Positions 6,437 through 12,746 of a DNA stretch of 12,875 nt are shown here, in pieces. Position 1 is the stretch's first letter, and each line of letters opens with the position of its first letter. The position numbers were made by a program, and so were the translations under genes. The stretch is from NCBI GenBank assembly GCA_018725485.1, contig QLUP01000015.1, forward strand, positions 1-12,875. The letters are read 5' to 3'. Under the pieces are notes generated by a model, which did not search any database, was not told the DNA's origin, and was given only the letters and a program-made list of their open reading frames with translations. Source of the stretch: Candidatus Lithacetigena glycinireducens. GTDB taxonomy: Bacteria > Coprothermobacterota > HKB111.

Positions 6437-7944
6437 AATTTTTTGAAGATTATGTTTTGTCTATTAAAAAGGAAAATATTTCTGCTAATGAGATGAGAGA
6501 TATCAAAGATATGTTTCTTTTGACTGAGAGTGAATCTATACATTTAGAGGTAGTCACGCGAAATGGTACTTTTTATCCACAAGAGTCGATGACAAAAATT
6601 GTTTTTAATGAGATAGGTCATCCTAGCGGGCTTGAATCGTGGACAAAACCTTATTATAAGCCAGTTCTGATAAATCACAATCAATATATTTCAGCATTAG
6701 GTAGGGTTTTTAGCACAGAGATAGGTATGGAAAATAATGTTAAATTTGTGAAGACTTATGCCTTAATCACCGATGAGGACGCCATTGCTAAGATTTTAAG
6801 TGGAATTTATTATACAGAATCCATAGGAAGTGATGTTAGTGAGGTGAGGTGTAGTATATGTTTACAAGATATAACTAAGGATTTTTGTGGTCATTTAAGA
6901 TTTCAGAAATATGAAGATGGTAAACTTTGTTACTGGATTATAAAGAAATTATGGTTTGAGGAGAAGAGTTATGTTAATATTCCTTCTGACGGTAGTGCTA
7001 AAACTGTGGGGGTACAGTTAATAAGTTCTGACGCTATGCCTAAATATATGAATTTATATGCTACTGATAAAAAGATCTCGGAATTTTATAAAATTGACAA
7101 TGGAGTGCACAAAGTTAGTGAAAATGCTTTTCTACTGAATAGTAGAGAGGCATTATTAAGAATATCTGAAAGTTTTACAAATAGGCGCTCATTTTTTTCT
7201 GGCGCTGAAGTTAAGGAGGATGGTGGTGATATGACTAGAGAAGAAAAAGCAACATTGATTAAAGAGGAAGAAGGTAAGCTCGAACCCGAACCTGCTACCA
7301 CTCCTACTACTTCTGACATTACTGCTCTAGATTCAGCTCCCGCTTCTACCCCCGATTCAACTTCTACAGACCCAATTCCTACTTCTACTCCTGATTTAAC
7401 TCCTACCTCCGATTCAACTTCTACAGACCCAATTCCTACTCCTACTCCTGATTTAACTCCCGATTTAACTCCTACAGATGAGATGAAGAAGGAATTAGAA
7501 ATGGTAAGGGAAGAATTAAATGATATTAAGAAGGAAAATGAAGATCTTAAGGGTTTGCTGATAGATATGCAGAAAAACGCTGTGGCAATGGAGTCTAAAT
7601 TACTACAAGAGAACGATAGAATTTTGAAGGAACTAGCTGATGAAAGAAAAATCTATATTGATATGATTACTGAAAATAATAAGGCGATTGTTGATTTTGG
7701 GGTTAATGTTTATAAGATGTTAGATGAAAGTAAAAATACGGAAGAAATATCTAAACAGGAAAATAGTAAGATTTTGTCTGGTATTTTGGAATTTTTGATG
7801 GAAAAATTATTGTCTATAATAAATGTTTCACAGATTGTAAATTCTGATCCTACAAAAATAGAGGAACAGCCTGCACTTACAAAAGATGAAAGGATATTAG
7901 AATCTGTGAAGTATTTTATGAAGAGAAAGGGATATAGAGAATAA
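6433..7944 (+). CDS. Prohead protease fused to scaffold domain
   Basis: TTG start with GGAGG at 6422-6426; 503 residues. The N-terminal ~220 residues look like a phage prohead (U35/gp21-type) serine protease: KPVLINHNQYISALGRV supplies the likely catalytic His (H82), and YYTESIGSDV the likely Ser (S130). Just after lies CSIC...CGH (C140, C143, C152, H154), which could bind zinc. Residues ~290-350 are a Pro/Thr/Ser/Asp-rich linker built of 19-residue repeats. Residues ~350-440 are a charged coiled coil (EMKKELEMVREELNDIKKEN) typical of scaffolds, followed by a helical, capsid-binding-like tail ending in a basic stretch (FMKRKGYRE). Protease-scaffold fusions that cut themselves out of the prohead are well known. 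An in-frame internal start at 7231 may make the scaffold alone. Catalytic residues are inferred. Confidence 0.75.
   Translation: MKFFEDYVLSIKKENISANEMRDIKDMFLLTESESIHLEVVTRNGTFYPQESMTKIVFNEIGHPSGLESWTKPYYKPVLINHNQYISALGRVFSTEIGMENNVKFVKTYALITDEDAIAKILSGIYYTESIGSDVSEVRCSICLQDITKDFCGHLRFQKYEDGKLCYWIIKKLWFEEKSYVNIPSDGSAKTVGVQLISSDAMPKYMNLYATDKKISEFYKIDNGVHKVSENAFLLNSREALLRISESFTNRRSFFSGAEVKEDGGDMTREEKATLIKEEEGKLEPEPATTPTTSDITALDSAPASTPDSTSTDPIPTSTPDLTPTSDSTSTDPIPTPTPDLTPDLTPTDEMKKELEMVREELNDIKKENEDLKGLLIDMQKNAVAMESKLLQENDRILKELADERKIYIDMITENNKAIVDFGVNVYKMLDESKNTEEISKQENSKILSGILEFLMEKLLSIINVSQIVNSDPTKIEEQPALTKDERILESVKYFMKRKGYRE
7231..7944 (+). CDS. Putative separately initiated scaffold protein nested in the protease gene
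   Basis: An in-frame ATG at 7231 (codon 267 of the protease gene) follows GGAGG at 7215-7219 with an 11-base gap, somewhat long, and lies exactly between the protease domain and the Pro/Thr-rich linker. It would give a 237-residue protein (MTREEKATLI...) made of linker plus coiled-coil scaffold. Lambda makes its scaffold Nu3 in this way from inside protease gene C, which is the model for this call. The alternative is that the GGAGG is chance in a Lys-Glu-Asp-rich segment. Confidence 0.45.
   Translation: MTREEKATLIKEEEGKLEPEPATTPTTSDITALDSAPASTPDSTSTDPIPTSTPDLTPTSDSTSTDPIPTPTPDLTPDLTPTDEMKKELEMVREELNDIKKENEDLKGLLIDMQKNAVAMESKLLQENDRILKELADERKIYIDMITENNKAIVDFGVNVYKMLDESKNTEEISKQENSKILSGILEFLMEKLLSIINVSQIVNSDPTKIEEQPALTKDERILESVKYFMKRKGYRE
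7354..7479 (+). repeat. 57-bp tandem coding repeat (Pro/Thr-rich linker)
   Basis: A 57-bp unit starting GATTCAACTTCTACAGACCC occurs at 7354 and again at 7411, followed by partial units of GATTTAACTCC. It encodes DSTSTDPIPTSTPDLTPTS-like repeats of 19 residues. The near-identical DNA of the two units points to recent slippage or unequal recombination. The linker would be flexible, and its length may vary among relatives. Confidence 0.9.
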
Positions 7945-7962
7945 AAAAAGGAGGGAACGTAT

Positions 7963-9144
7963 ATGCCATTATTTCCAGGTAGAAGTACGGCCACAAAAGA
8001 AAGAATAAGAAGCACTAACTCCAGGTTAGTTGTTTCCGAAGGAACGATATGTAGTGAGGTAATGCAAGTTGACCCGAATTTACCCAAAGCTTTTGATGAT
8101 TTTCTTGGTCCAGAATTTTTGCTTCCAAATAAAGGTGAGGTAAAAATTGGAAAGGGAAGAATAGTAGCACCTATGGCTCCGGGGATGATTGCTGGTAAGC
8201 AGACTCCTCCAAGACTTACACTTTGCAACAATGGAACTGCTAATGGGGCTTATACTCCTCAGCCAGCTAATTTTCCTTGTGGTATTGCTCCCTATCATTA
8301 TTATAGGGATGTTGCGGATAAATTTGGTGGAGGTGCGGTTGGCTTTTTAACTAGAGCTTTAATTGAGGTGCCTTGTGTAGTAAATGAAGCTGCTGCCGCA
8401 AATATTGGTACTGGTGTAGCATACGGTAGTCTTGTTGAAGGGGATTTTGTGAGAAGTGATACTAGAGGAAGATTTGTTGTTGCTAGTCCTAGTGATATTG
8501 CTGAGGGTAGAAGAGTAGTTGGAAGAGTAATTGCTATGATAACTTCTGTTCCTCCACTTGGATGGTTGGAGTGGGTTATGTTGGGCAGAGATATACTTAA
8601 GGAAGAAGGAGTGAGAGATATTAATTTTCCAACACTAAGGGAAAGTACATATAGTCCTCAAATGCAAGGAAAGCCTTTCCCTTATGATCCTACCTATGCG
8701 TGGCCTATTCATAGAGATGCAAGGGGGATAGAATTTCTTACTGATGGTAGTGTTTTTGGAGATATTGCTTATACTAACGAAATAGTTTTAAATGTTGATG
8801 GTTCTGTATACGCAAATCCAAATCCAGTGCCAGCTGTTGGTACGCGAGTAAGGTTATATGTAAGAAATGCGCCTATTTCTACAGTGGATAGAACTGGAGC
8901 AGCAAGAAGTCCTATAATTAGGATTGAGATTGGCGCAGGAGTGGTATGGACTGATATAACACCTGATTGTTCAGTTGATTATCTAACTGGAGAAATAATT
9001 TGGACAGTTGCTGCTGCTAGACGGGGTGCAGTAGCTGATGCTATTAGAGCAACTTATTTCAGAGGACCTGGTATTCCTGGTATTCCTAGAAACTGGAATG
9101 AGGATAGAGCTCTTGGCGCTGTAAGAATTTGGATGTTAATATAG
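7963..9144 (+). CDS. Putative capsid-associated (decoration or head structural) protein
   Basis: A 393-residue protein with a strong ribosome binding site (GGAGG 7950-7954) and ATG. It is rich in Gly, Pro, Val and aromatic residues with no coiled coil, signal peptide or membrane segment. A beta-rich middle section reads YGSLVEGDFVRSDTRGRFVV and GRRVVGRVIAMI, resembling the small beta-barrel folds of capsid decoration proteins. The C-terminal ~120 residues (VLNVDGSVYANPNPVPAVGT, CSVDYLTGEIIW) look like a second beta domain seen in virion proteins. I do not recognise the family. The place between scaffold and major capsid protein is the usual site of head decoration genes, and the function is inferred from that alone. 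A second capsid subunit is possible. Confidence 0.55.
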   Translation: MPLFPGRSTATKERIRSTNSRLVVSEGTICSEVMQVDPNLPKAFDDFLGPEFLLPNKGEVKIGKGRIVAPMAPGMIAGKQTPPRLTLCNNGTANGAYTPQPANFPCGIAPYHYYRDVADKFGGGAVGFLTRALIEVPCVVNEAAAANIGTGVAYGSLVEGDFVRSDTRGRFVVASPSDIAEGRRVVGRVIAMITSVPPLGWLEWVMLGRDILKEEGVRDINFPTLRESTYSPQMQGKPFPYDPTYAWPIHRDARGIEFLTDGSVFGDIAYTNEIVLNVDGSVYANPNPVPAVGTRVRLYVRNAPISTVDRTGAARSPIIRIEIGAGVVWTDITPDCSVDYLTGEIIWTVAAARRGAVADAIRATYFRGPGIPGIPRNWNEDRALGAVRIWMLI

Positions 9145-9171
9145 TTTTTAAAAAAAGGAGGGAGATATATT

Positions 9172-10230
9172 ATGAAGTTACGTGAGAGAGCAGCAGAGAT
9201 AATAAAAGGTAAACCGACCGAAAAAATAACGGTTCATGAGTTGCTATCTAGTGCAGATGCGAAAACCATTCTTCCTAAGATAGTACGATCTGAGGTTAAG
9301 GAAGGAGAAGAGCCTCTTTATCTTTTAACTGATATGCTTCAGAGGATTAATTTAGAGGAAGGAAAAATGATCGAAGTTCCTGTAGTTGGTCCGATGAAAG
9401 CAGGGGAAATTGTTGAGGGGGGAGCTTATCCTGGTGAAACCATTGATGTTGTCGCGGAAAGAGTTGCTATTGATTTGAAGGTAAAGAAGATAGGGTTAAT
9501 CTGTAGAATAACCGAAGAGACTATAACTCAGTCTCATTGGGATGTTATTGGAATAGTGATGAGAGAAGCCGGAAAGGCATTGGGTAGATATAAAGAACAA
9601 TTCATTTTAAGGGAAATGTCTCTTTATGGGAGAACTCTCTTTGACAACTCTCAAAGAGCAATTAGTCCGGCTCAAGGGACAACCGGTAGGAATAAGATAG
9701 GTGCCTTTAACAACACATTGTCTTATGAAGATTTTTTCGATATGGCAATTGCTCTTGTTGTTAATGGCTATGTTTTAACTGATATAATAATGCACCCTTT
9801 AATGTGGGTAAGTTATGCAAAAACTGGTTTGTTTGGTGGGTTGTCTCCTACTGGGTCGACAATGCCAGTAAATATTGCAAAACTGAAGGAACCTGCAGCT
9901 GTAATACAACCACAAATTCCTTTTGCGATAAAAGCAACTCTTTGTCCATATATTCCACTGGATAAGGAAAGCAGGACTTGTGATGTTATAGCTGTAGATA
10001 GGGATGAAATAGGTGTTATAGTTGTGAAAGAGGAAGCTTCTACTGAAGACTTCACCGATCCCTATAAGGATATAAGAGCAATAAAGGTAAGAGAATATTA
10101 CAATATCGGTATACTGAATGAAGGAAGAGCGATAGTGTTGGCCAGAAGGATTGTACTTACTCCTACCTATCCGTTTGACTATCAGATTACTTTACCGGTG
10201 AGTGATGCAAGAATTATTTCAGGTTCGTAG
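9172..10230 (+). CDS. Major capsid protein, HK97 fold
   Basis: This is the shell subunit: 352 residues, ATG with GGAGG at 9157-9161. The pattern is that of HK97-fold capsid proteins: a helical N-terminus (LRERAAEIIKGK), E-loop-like strands (MIEVPVVGPMKAGEIVEGG), a spine helix (WDVIGIVMREAGKALGRYKEQFILREM), and an A-domain segment with YEDFFDMAIALVVNGYVLTDIIMHPLMWVSYAKT. It ends with a C-terminal strand (VREYYNIGILNEGRAIVLARRIVL). There is no obvious long N-terminal delta domain, in agreement with the separate scaffold just upstream. It is followed by two perfect hairpins, as expected for a highly expressed gene. It stops at TAG. Confidence 0.8.
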   Translation: MKLRERAAEIIKGKPTEKITVHELLSSADAKTILPKIVRSEVKEGEEPLYLLTDMLQRINLEEGKMIEVPVVGPMKAGEIVEGGAYPGETIDVVAERVAIDLKVKKIGLICRITEETITQSHWDVIGIVMREAGKALGRYKEQFILREMSLYGRTLFDNSQRAISPAQGTTGRNKIGAFNNTLSYEDFFDMAIALVVNGYVLTDIIMHPLMWVSYAKTGLFGGLSPTGSTMPVNIAKLKEPAAVIQPQIPFAIKATLCPYIPLDKESRTCDVIAVDRDEIGVIVVKEEASTEDFTDPYKDIRAIKVREYYNIGILNEGRAIVLARRIVLTPTYPFDYQITLPVSDARIISGS

Positions 10231-10249
10231 TTTCTAATAAGTCGGTAAA

Positions 10250-10275
10250 CTGGAGCTCTCTCTTGAGAGCTCCAG
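10250..10275 (+). terminator. Perfect 11-bp hairpin after the capsid gene
   Basis: CTGGAGCTCTC (10250-10260), loop TCTT, GAGAGCTCCAG (10265-10275). There is no T-run directly after it, so it may act as an RNA stabiliser or processing site that protects the capsid message rather than as a terminator on its own. Confidence 0.7.
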
Positions 10276-10277
10276 AG

Positions 10278-10303
10278 TTATTCTTGTCGACAAGAATAAT
10301 TTT
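10278..10303 (+). terminator. Second perfect hairpin followed by TTTT
   Basis: TTATTCTTG (10278-10286), TCGA, CAAGAATAA (10291-10299), then TTTT (10300-10303) and at once the GGAGG of the next gene (10304-10308). The stem is AT-rich and the T-run short, so termination would be partial. It could also control access to the ribosome binding site. Confidence 0.55.
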
Positions 10304-10314
10304 GGAGGATTTTT

Positions 10315-10608
10315 ATGATCGAAAGAGAAATAGAAATAGAAAAAGAAGTAGAAAAGGAAATAGAGGTAAAGGAAATATCTGAAGTATCTGAAGAAGTGGA
10401 GAATTCAGAGAAAGAAGTAGAGAATTCGGAGTTGGTTGTTAGCTTGGCGGGAAGAGAGTTGAGCTATTTTGATGCTCAAACTGGGGTTAATCTTTTCCTG
10501 AATACGCCAATTGCAAGGATTGATAAAGGTCAATTCGCCGGAAAACTCGATGGGATTAAGGCAGCAGTGGATGCCGGGATATTGAAGATAGTAGCAGGCT
10601 CCCTGTAG
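10315..10608 (+). CDS. Small acidic protein of unknown function
   Basis: 97 residues with GGAGG (10304-10308) six bases before ATG. Residues 1-~40 are almost only Glu, Lys, Ile and Val (EREIEIEKEVEKEIEVKE), with a direct repeat EVENSE/EVENSE. This part should be a charged helix or disordered tail. Residues ~41-97 form a compact domain, SLAGRELSYFDAQTGVNLFL ... GKLDGIKAAVDAGILKIVAG. I do not recognise the family. Position between capsid and neck genes suggests a head-completion or minor head protein. Its TAG stop (10606-10608) is in the same frame as the following Ig/neck gene, with only 12 codons between stop and next ATG. Confidence 0.75.
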   Translation: MIEREIEIEKEVEKEIEVKEISEVSEEVENSEKEVENSELVVSLAGRELSYFDAQTGVNLFLNTPIARIDKGQFAGKLDGIKAAVDAGILKIVAGSL

Positions 10609-10627
10609 AAATGCCAATTCGAAACAA
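10605..10627 (+). repeat. 23-bp repeat shared with the right-edge element (copy A)
   Basis: The sequence from GTAGAAATG to CGAAACAA is identical at 10605-10627 and 12724-12746, with weaker likeness for about 20 bases more. Here it covers the stop codon of the small acidic gene and the leader of the neck gene. At 12724 it covers the start of the element gene. A 23-bp chance match in this window is very unlikely. Confidence 0.8.
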
Positions 10628-10644
10628 CAGATAAATGGAAACAA

Positions 10645-12138
10645 ATGCTGCAACAAAAAGTTCTCTTTGTAAAAGGAGTTTCCCCGCAACGGGAAGAGAC
10701 TAATGTTCCATTAGATAAAGTAATAGAGATTTTCTTTTCTGTTCCTCTTGATGTTTCATCTTTATCTCCAAAAACTATTATAGTAGCGGAGAATAATTTA
10801 CGACCGATTACGGGTAGTTTAAAATACTTTGCTACAGATTTTTCAGTAAAATTCACTCCAGACAGCAATCTTCTCCCGGAGACATCTTACCAGGTAACTA
10901 TAGTAGGCAAAAATGAAGGGGTTAGAGATGCATCTAGGAATTTATTTCTGCCAGCTAATTACAATTTTAGTTTTAGAACTGGACGAGTTTTTTTACTTGA
11001 ACCAAGTCTTTTATCTCCCGATGATCAATCTTCCCTTACTACAACCCCTACCTTTAGGTGGAGTATTGTGCCTGATGCTTTTTATCATATTCAAGTTAGT
11101 AATAGTAATACTTTTTCTCCTATTGTTTGGCCATTAGATAATATTGATCCACAAGGTAATTTTATTACTCCCGATATAAGCTTTGAACCTGGTATGTATT
11201 ATTGGAGAGTGAGGGCAGTCAAGGGTGGTGTTTTATCTAAATGGTCGCAAACATATAGATTCAGAATTATAGATGGGGATGTGAGAGTAGATGCTGGTGT
11301 TGAAAGACAATTTAGGGTTGAGAAAACTATTCCTTTTGATGGAGAAATGGATGTAAGCACTAATTTGAGTAGTTTAAAGATATTTTTTAGCGAGGATGTA
11401 AATAGTAATACTGTAGGGGCAAGTAATATTAATGTTGTGGGATTGCCATTTGATAAAGATATGTCAAAAAAAAGATTGTCTGTGGGTATTTCTGGAGCAA
11501 TTGGAAGTGGGATGTTATCAGAATATTATCTTTATCCTGGCTCTGGTTTTGTAAAAGATTATGAATATGTGGTAAAAGTGTTAAGTAATTCTGTTATGAA
11601 TATTTCAGGACATACGCTTTTGTCTGATTATATTTTTAGATTTTATACTCCACTGACTTATTATTATGTTGATAAGTCTCAAATTAGACTTGCTGTTGGA
11701 GATATTATAAAGGATAAGACAGATTTAGAAATAGATAGGGTAATTTATGAGGTTAGTAAAGATGCTTATTTGATGGCAGATGAACAAACAAAAAGAAATT
11801 TGGATAGTGGTGTAATATCAAAATATGTTAAGTGTTTTGTAAAGTGGGAAACGGTTTATAGAATATTAAATGGGAAGTTGATGGAAGTAATGTTGTCTAC
11901 TTCTATAACGCTTGGTGATTTTTCTGTTAGACAATCTTCCCCGGATATTGGTTTGATAAGATTTATAGTAGACAAAGCGAAAAAGGATGCTGATGAATGT
12001 GCAGAAAAGTTTAGTGATGAGCAGTTGGGTACTTACGTAAGAAAAATAGAGATGGCAATTAGGGACATCAATTACCCTTCTCTGAAAAAGAGGGAGCTTA
12101 TAAAGAATACAAGAACAGAAGGAAAGTTAAAAGGATGA
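10645..12138 (+). CDS. Ig-decorated head-tail adaptor (neck)-like protein
   Basis: 497 residues. Residues ~5-112 are an SbsA-type bacterial Ig-like domain (VSPQREETNVPLDKVIEIFF, ending NYNFSFRTG). Residues ~113-208 are FN3-like (LSPDDQSSLTTTPTFRWSIV, YYWRVRAVKGG). Residues ~218-340 are a second SbsA-type domain starting KTIPFDGEMDV. The C-terminal ~150 residues (RLAVGDIIKDKTDLEIDRVI ... LGDFSV ... KAKKDADECAEKF) are helical and resemble small head-tail connector proteins, which fits the place after the capsid gene. So an adaptor seems to carry an N-terminal, probably surface-exposed, Ig array. The start is doubtful: ATG 10645 has only a weak GGA upstream, unlike its neighbours, but the first Ig strand begins at once after it. 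The stop falls within a mini-repeat unit, so the last residues may be altered. Confidence 0.65.
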   Translation: MLQQKVLFVKGVSPQREETNVPLDKVIEIFFSVPLDVSSLSPKTIIVAENNLRPITGSLKYFATDFSVKFTPDSNLLPETSYQVTIVGKNEGVRDASRNLFLPANYNFSFRTGRVFLLEPSLLSPDDQSSLTTTPTFRWSIVPDAFYHIQVSNSNTFSPIVWPLDNIDPQGNFITPDISFEPGMYYWRVRAVKGGVLSKWSQTYRFRIIDGDVRVDAGVERQFRVEKTIPFDGEMDVSTNLSSLKIFFSEDVNSNTVGASNINVVGLPFDKDMSKKRLSVGISGAIGSGMLSEYYLYPGSGFVKDYEYVVKVLSNSVMNISGHTLLSDYIFRFYTPLTYYYVDKSQIRLAVGDIIKDKTDLEIDRVIYEVSKDAYLMADEQTKRNLDSGVISKYVKCFVKWETVYRILNGKLMEVMLSTSITLGDFSVRQSSPDIGLIRFIVDKAKKDADECAEKFSDEQLGTYVRKIEMAIRDINYPSLKKRELIKNTRTEGKLKG

Positions 12139-12176
12139 GCGTTAGCGAGGGAATTTTAACGAAAATCAAAAGGAGG
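12126..12176 (+). repeat. Diverged single mini-repeat unit at the neck-gene end
   Basis: The unit AAAAGGATGAGCG...GAATTTTAACGAAAATC matches those at 4691-4770. Its outer stem is GTTAAAA (12126-12132) with TTTTAAC (12154-12160), where the element copies have GTCAAAA with TTTTGAC: both sides changed together (C-G to T-A). A partial next unit AAAAGGAGG follows. The TGA of the neck gene lies inside it. Confidence 0.75.
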
Positions 12177-12234
12177 GGAATGAGGATAAGTTGCTTTTCT
12201 ATTGTAAGTAGACAAATGGAGGTGGCAATTTTTT

Positions 12235-12552
12235 ATGAAAGAATACATTAAAGATAAGCTATTAGAAATAAGCGCGGATATTAAAGAGATTAAGGAAAAT
12301 TTAAAAGAGATTAATAGCAGGGTAAGAACTAATATCACTGACATTGAATTGTTGAAGGAGAGAGATAAAGTGATCTTTGCCGATATTGATAGTAATAAAA
12401 AGGAAGTCAAAAATTTGGGAGAAGAGGTAAAAATTGTCGCCGATAAAGTTTTAAATTGGAGAGCTGTAATGTGGTTGCTAGCTATTTGCACCACGCTGGC
12501 TACGGCTACAAGCTCGGTGGTAATATTTTTGTCGCGGCTGATCGGGGGATAA
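12235..12552 (+). CDS. Coiled-coil, C-terminally membrane-anchored protein, XhlA/holin-like
   Basis: 105 residues with a GGAGGTGG ribosome binding site (12218-12225) and ATG. Residues 1-~75 are a charged heptad-rich coiled coil (ISADIKEIKENLKEINSRV, DIDSNKKEVKNLGEEVKIV). Residues ~76-102 are a single hydrophobic span (WRAVMWLLAICTTLATATSS, VVIFL) with a short RLIGG end. This order, coiled coil then C-terminal membrane segment preceded by Trp, is that of XhlA-type proteins that work with phage holins. It would sit in the host inner membrane. No lysin is seen nearby, and head genes are an unusual neighbourhood for lysis genes, so a tail or structural membrane-contact role remains possible. Confidence 0.6.
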   Translation: MKEYIKDKLLEISADIKEIKENLKEINSRVRTNITDIELLKERDKVIFADIDSNKKEVKNLGEEVKIVADKVLNWRAVMWLLAICTTLATATSSVVIFLSRLIGG

Positions 12553-12560
12553 GTAAGTTT

Positions 12561-12681
12561 ATGCTTAAATTGAGTGACGTTCGAAAATTTATCAATAAAA
12601 AAGACCCTCTGATTGTAGTGTCTGACCTACACATAGGGAGCCCCTACTTAAAGCACAAGGTTGAATTTATCAACTTCCTTA
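12561..12681 (+). pseudogene. Metallophosphoesterase, first ~40 codons, broken by an insertion
   Basis: ATG at 12561, nine bases after the preceding stop. The peptide MLKLSDVRKFINKKDPLIVV then SDLHIGSPYLKHKVEFINFL matches the start of calcineurin-like phosphoesterases, where D-x-H (here SDLHIG) supplies two metal ligands. The next motif (GD.xD) should follow within ~20 residues. Instead, after FLN the DNA changes into the hairpin CTACCCC...GGGG, and the chimeric frame stops at 12753-12755. The gene is therefore interrupted, and the remainder should lie right of the element, outside the window. It might have processed nucleotides or nucleic-acid ends for the phage. Confidence 0.6.
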
Positions 12682-12692
12682 ATTGTCAACTA

Positions 12693-12713
12693 CCCCTCCC
12701 TAAAAGGAAGGGG
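12693..12713 (+). ncRNA. Hairpin at the element left end, possible guide-RNA stem
   Basis: CCCCT and AGGGG close the hairpin; inside, CC pairs with GG beyond a C-A mismatch, and CTAAAAGG forms the top with a five-base loop. It is placed ahead of the AAGGAG and ATG of the next gene, as expected for a structured leader RNA. It is not followed by a T-run, so it is not a standard terminator. Confidence 0.45.
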
Positions 12714-12723
12714 CTTGTAAGGA

Positions 12724-12746
12724 GTAGAAATGCCAATTCGAAACAA
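12724..12746 (+). repeat. 23-bp repeat shared with 10605-10627 (copy B)
   Basis: Identical 23 bases starting GTAGAAATGCC. Here they overlap the ATG (12730) of the element gene and are joined upstream to AAGGAG, so this copy is the likely functional one and 10605-10627 the derived one. Confidence 0.8.

Noticed and set aside
7710-8231. A 173-codon reverse-strand frame, with other reverse frames at 5204, 7086, 8080, 9813, 10405, 10530 and 12156
   Set aside because: All lie opposite well-supported forward genes, lack fitting ribosome binding sites and give low-complexity peptides typical of antisense shadows.
10606-10608. Genome-wide recoding of TAG as a sense codon
   Set aside because: TAG is the stop of the major capsid gene (10228-10230) and of the gene ending at 9144, both with proper intergenic regions after them. 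Only local readthrough remains possible.
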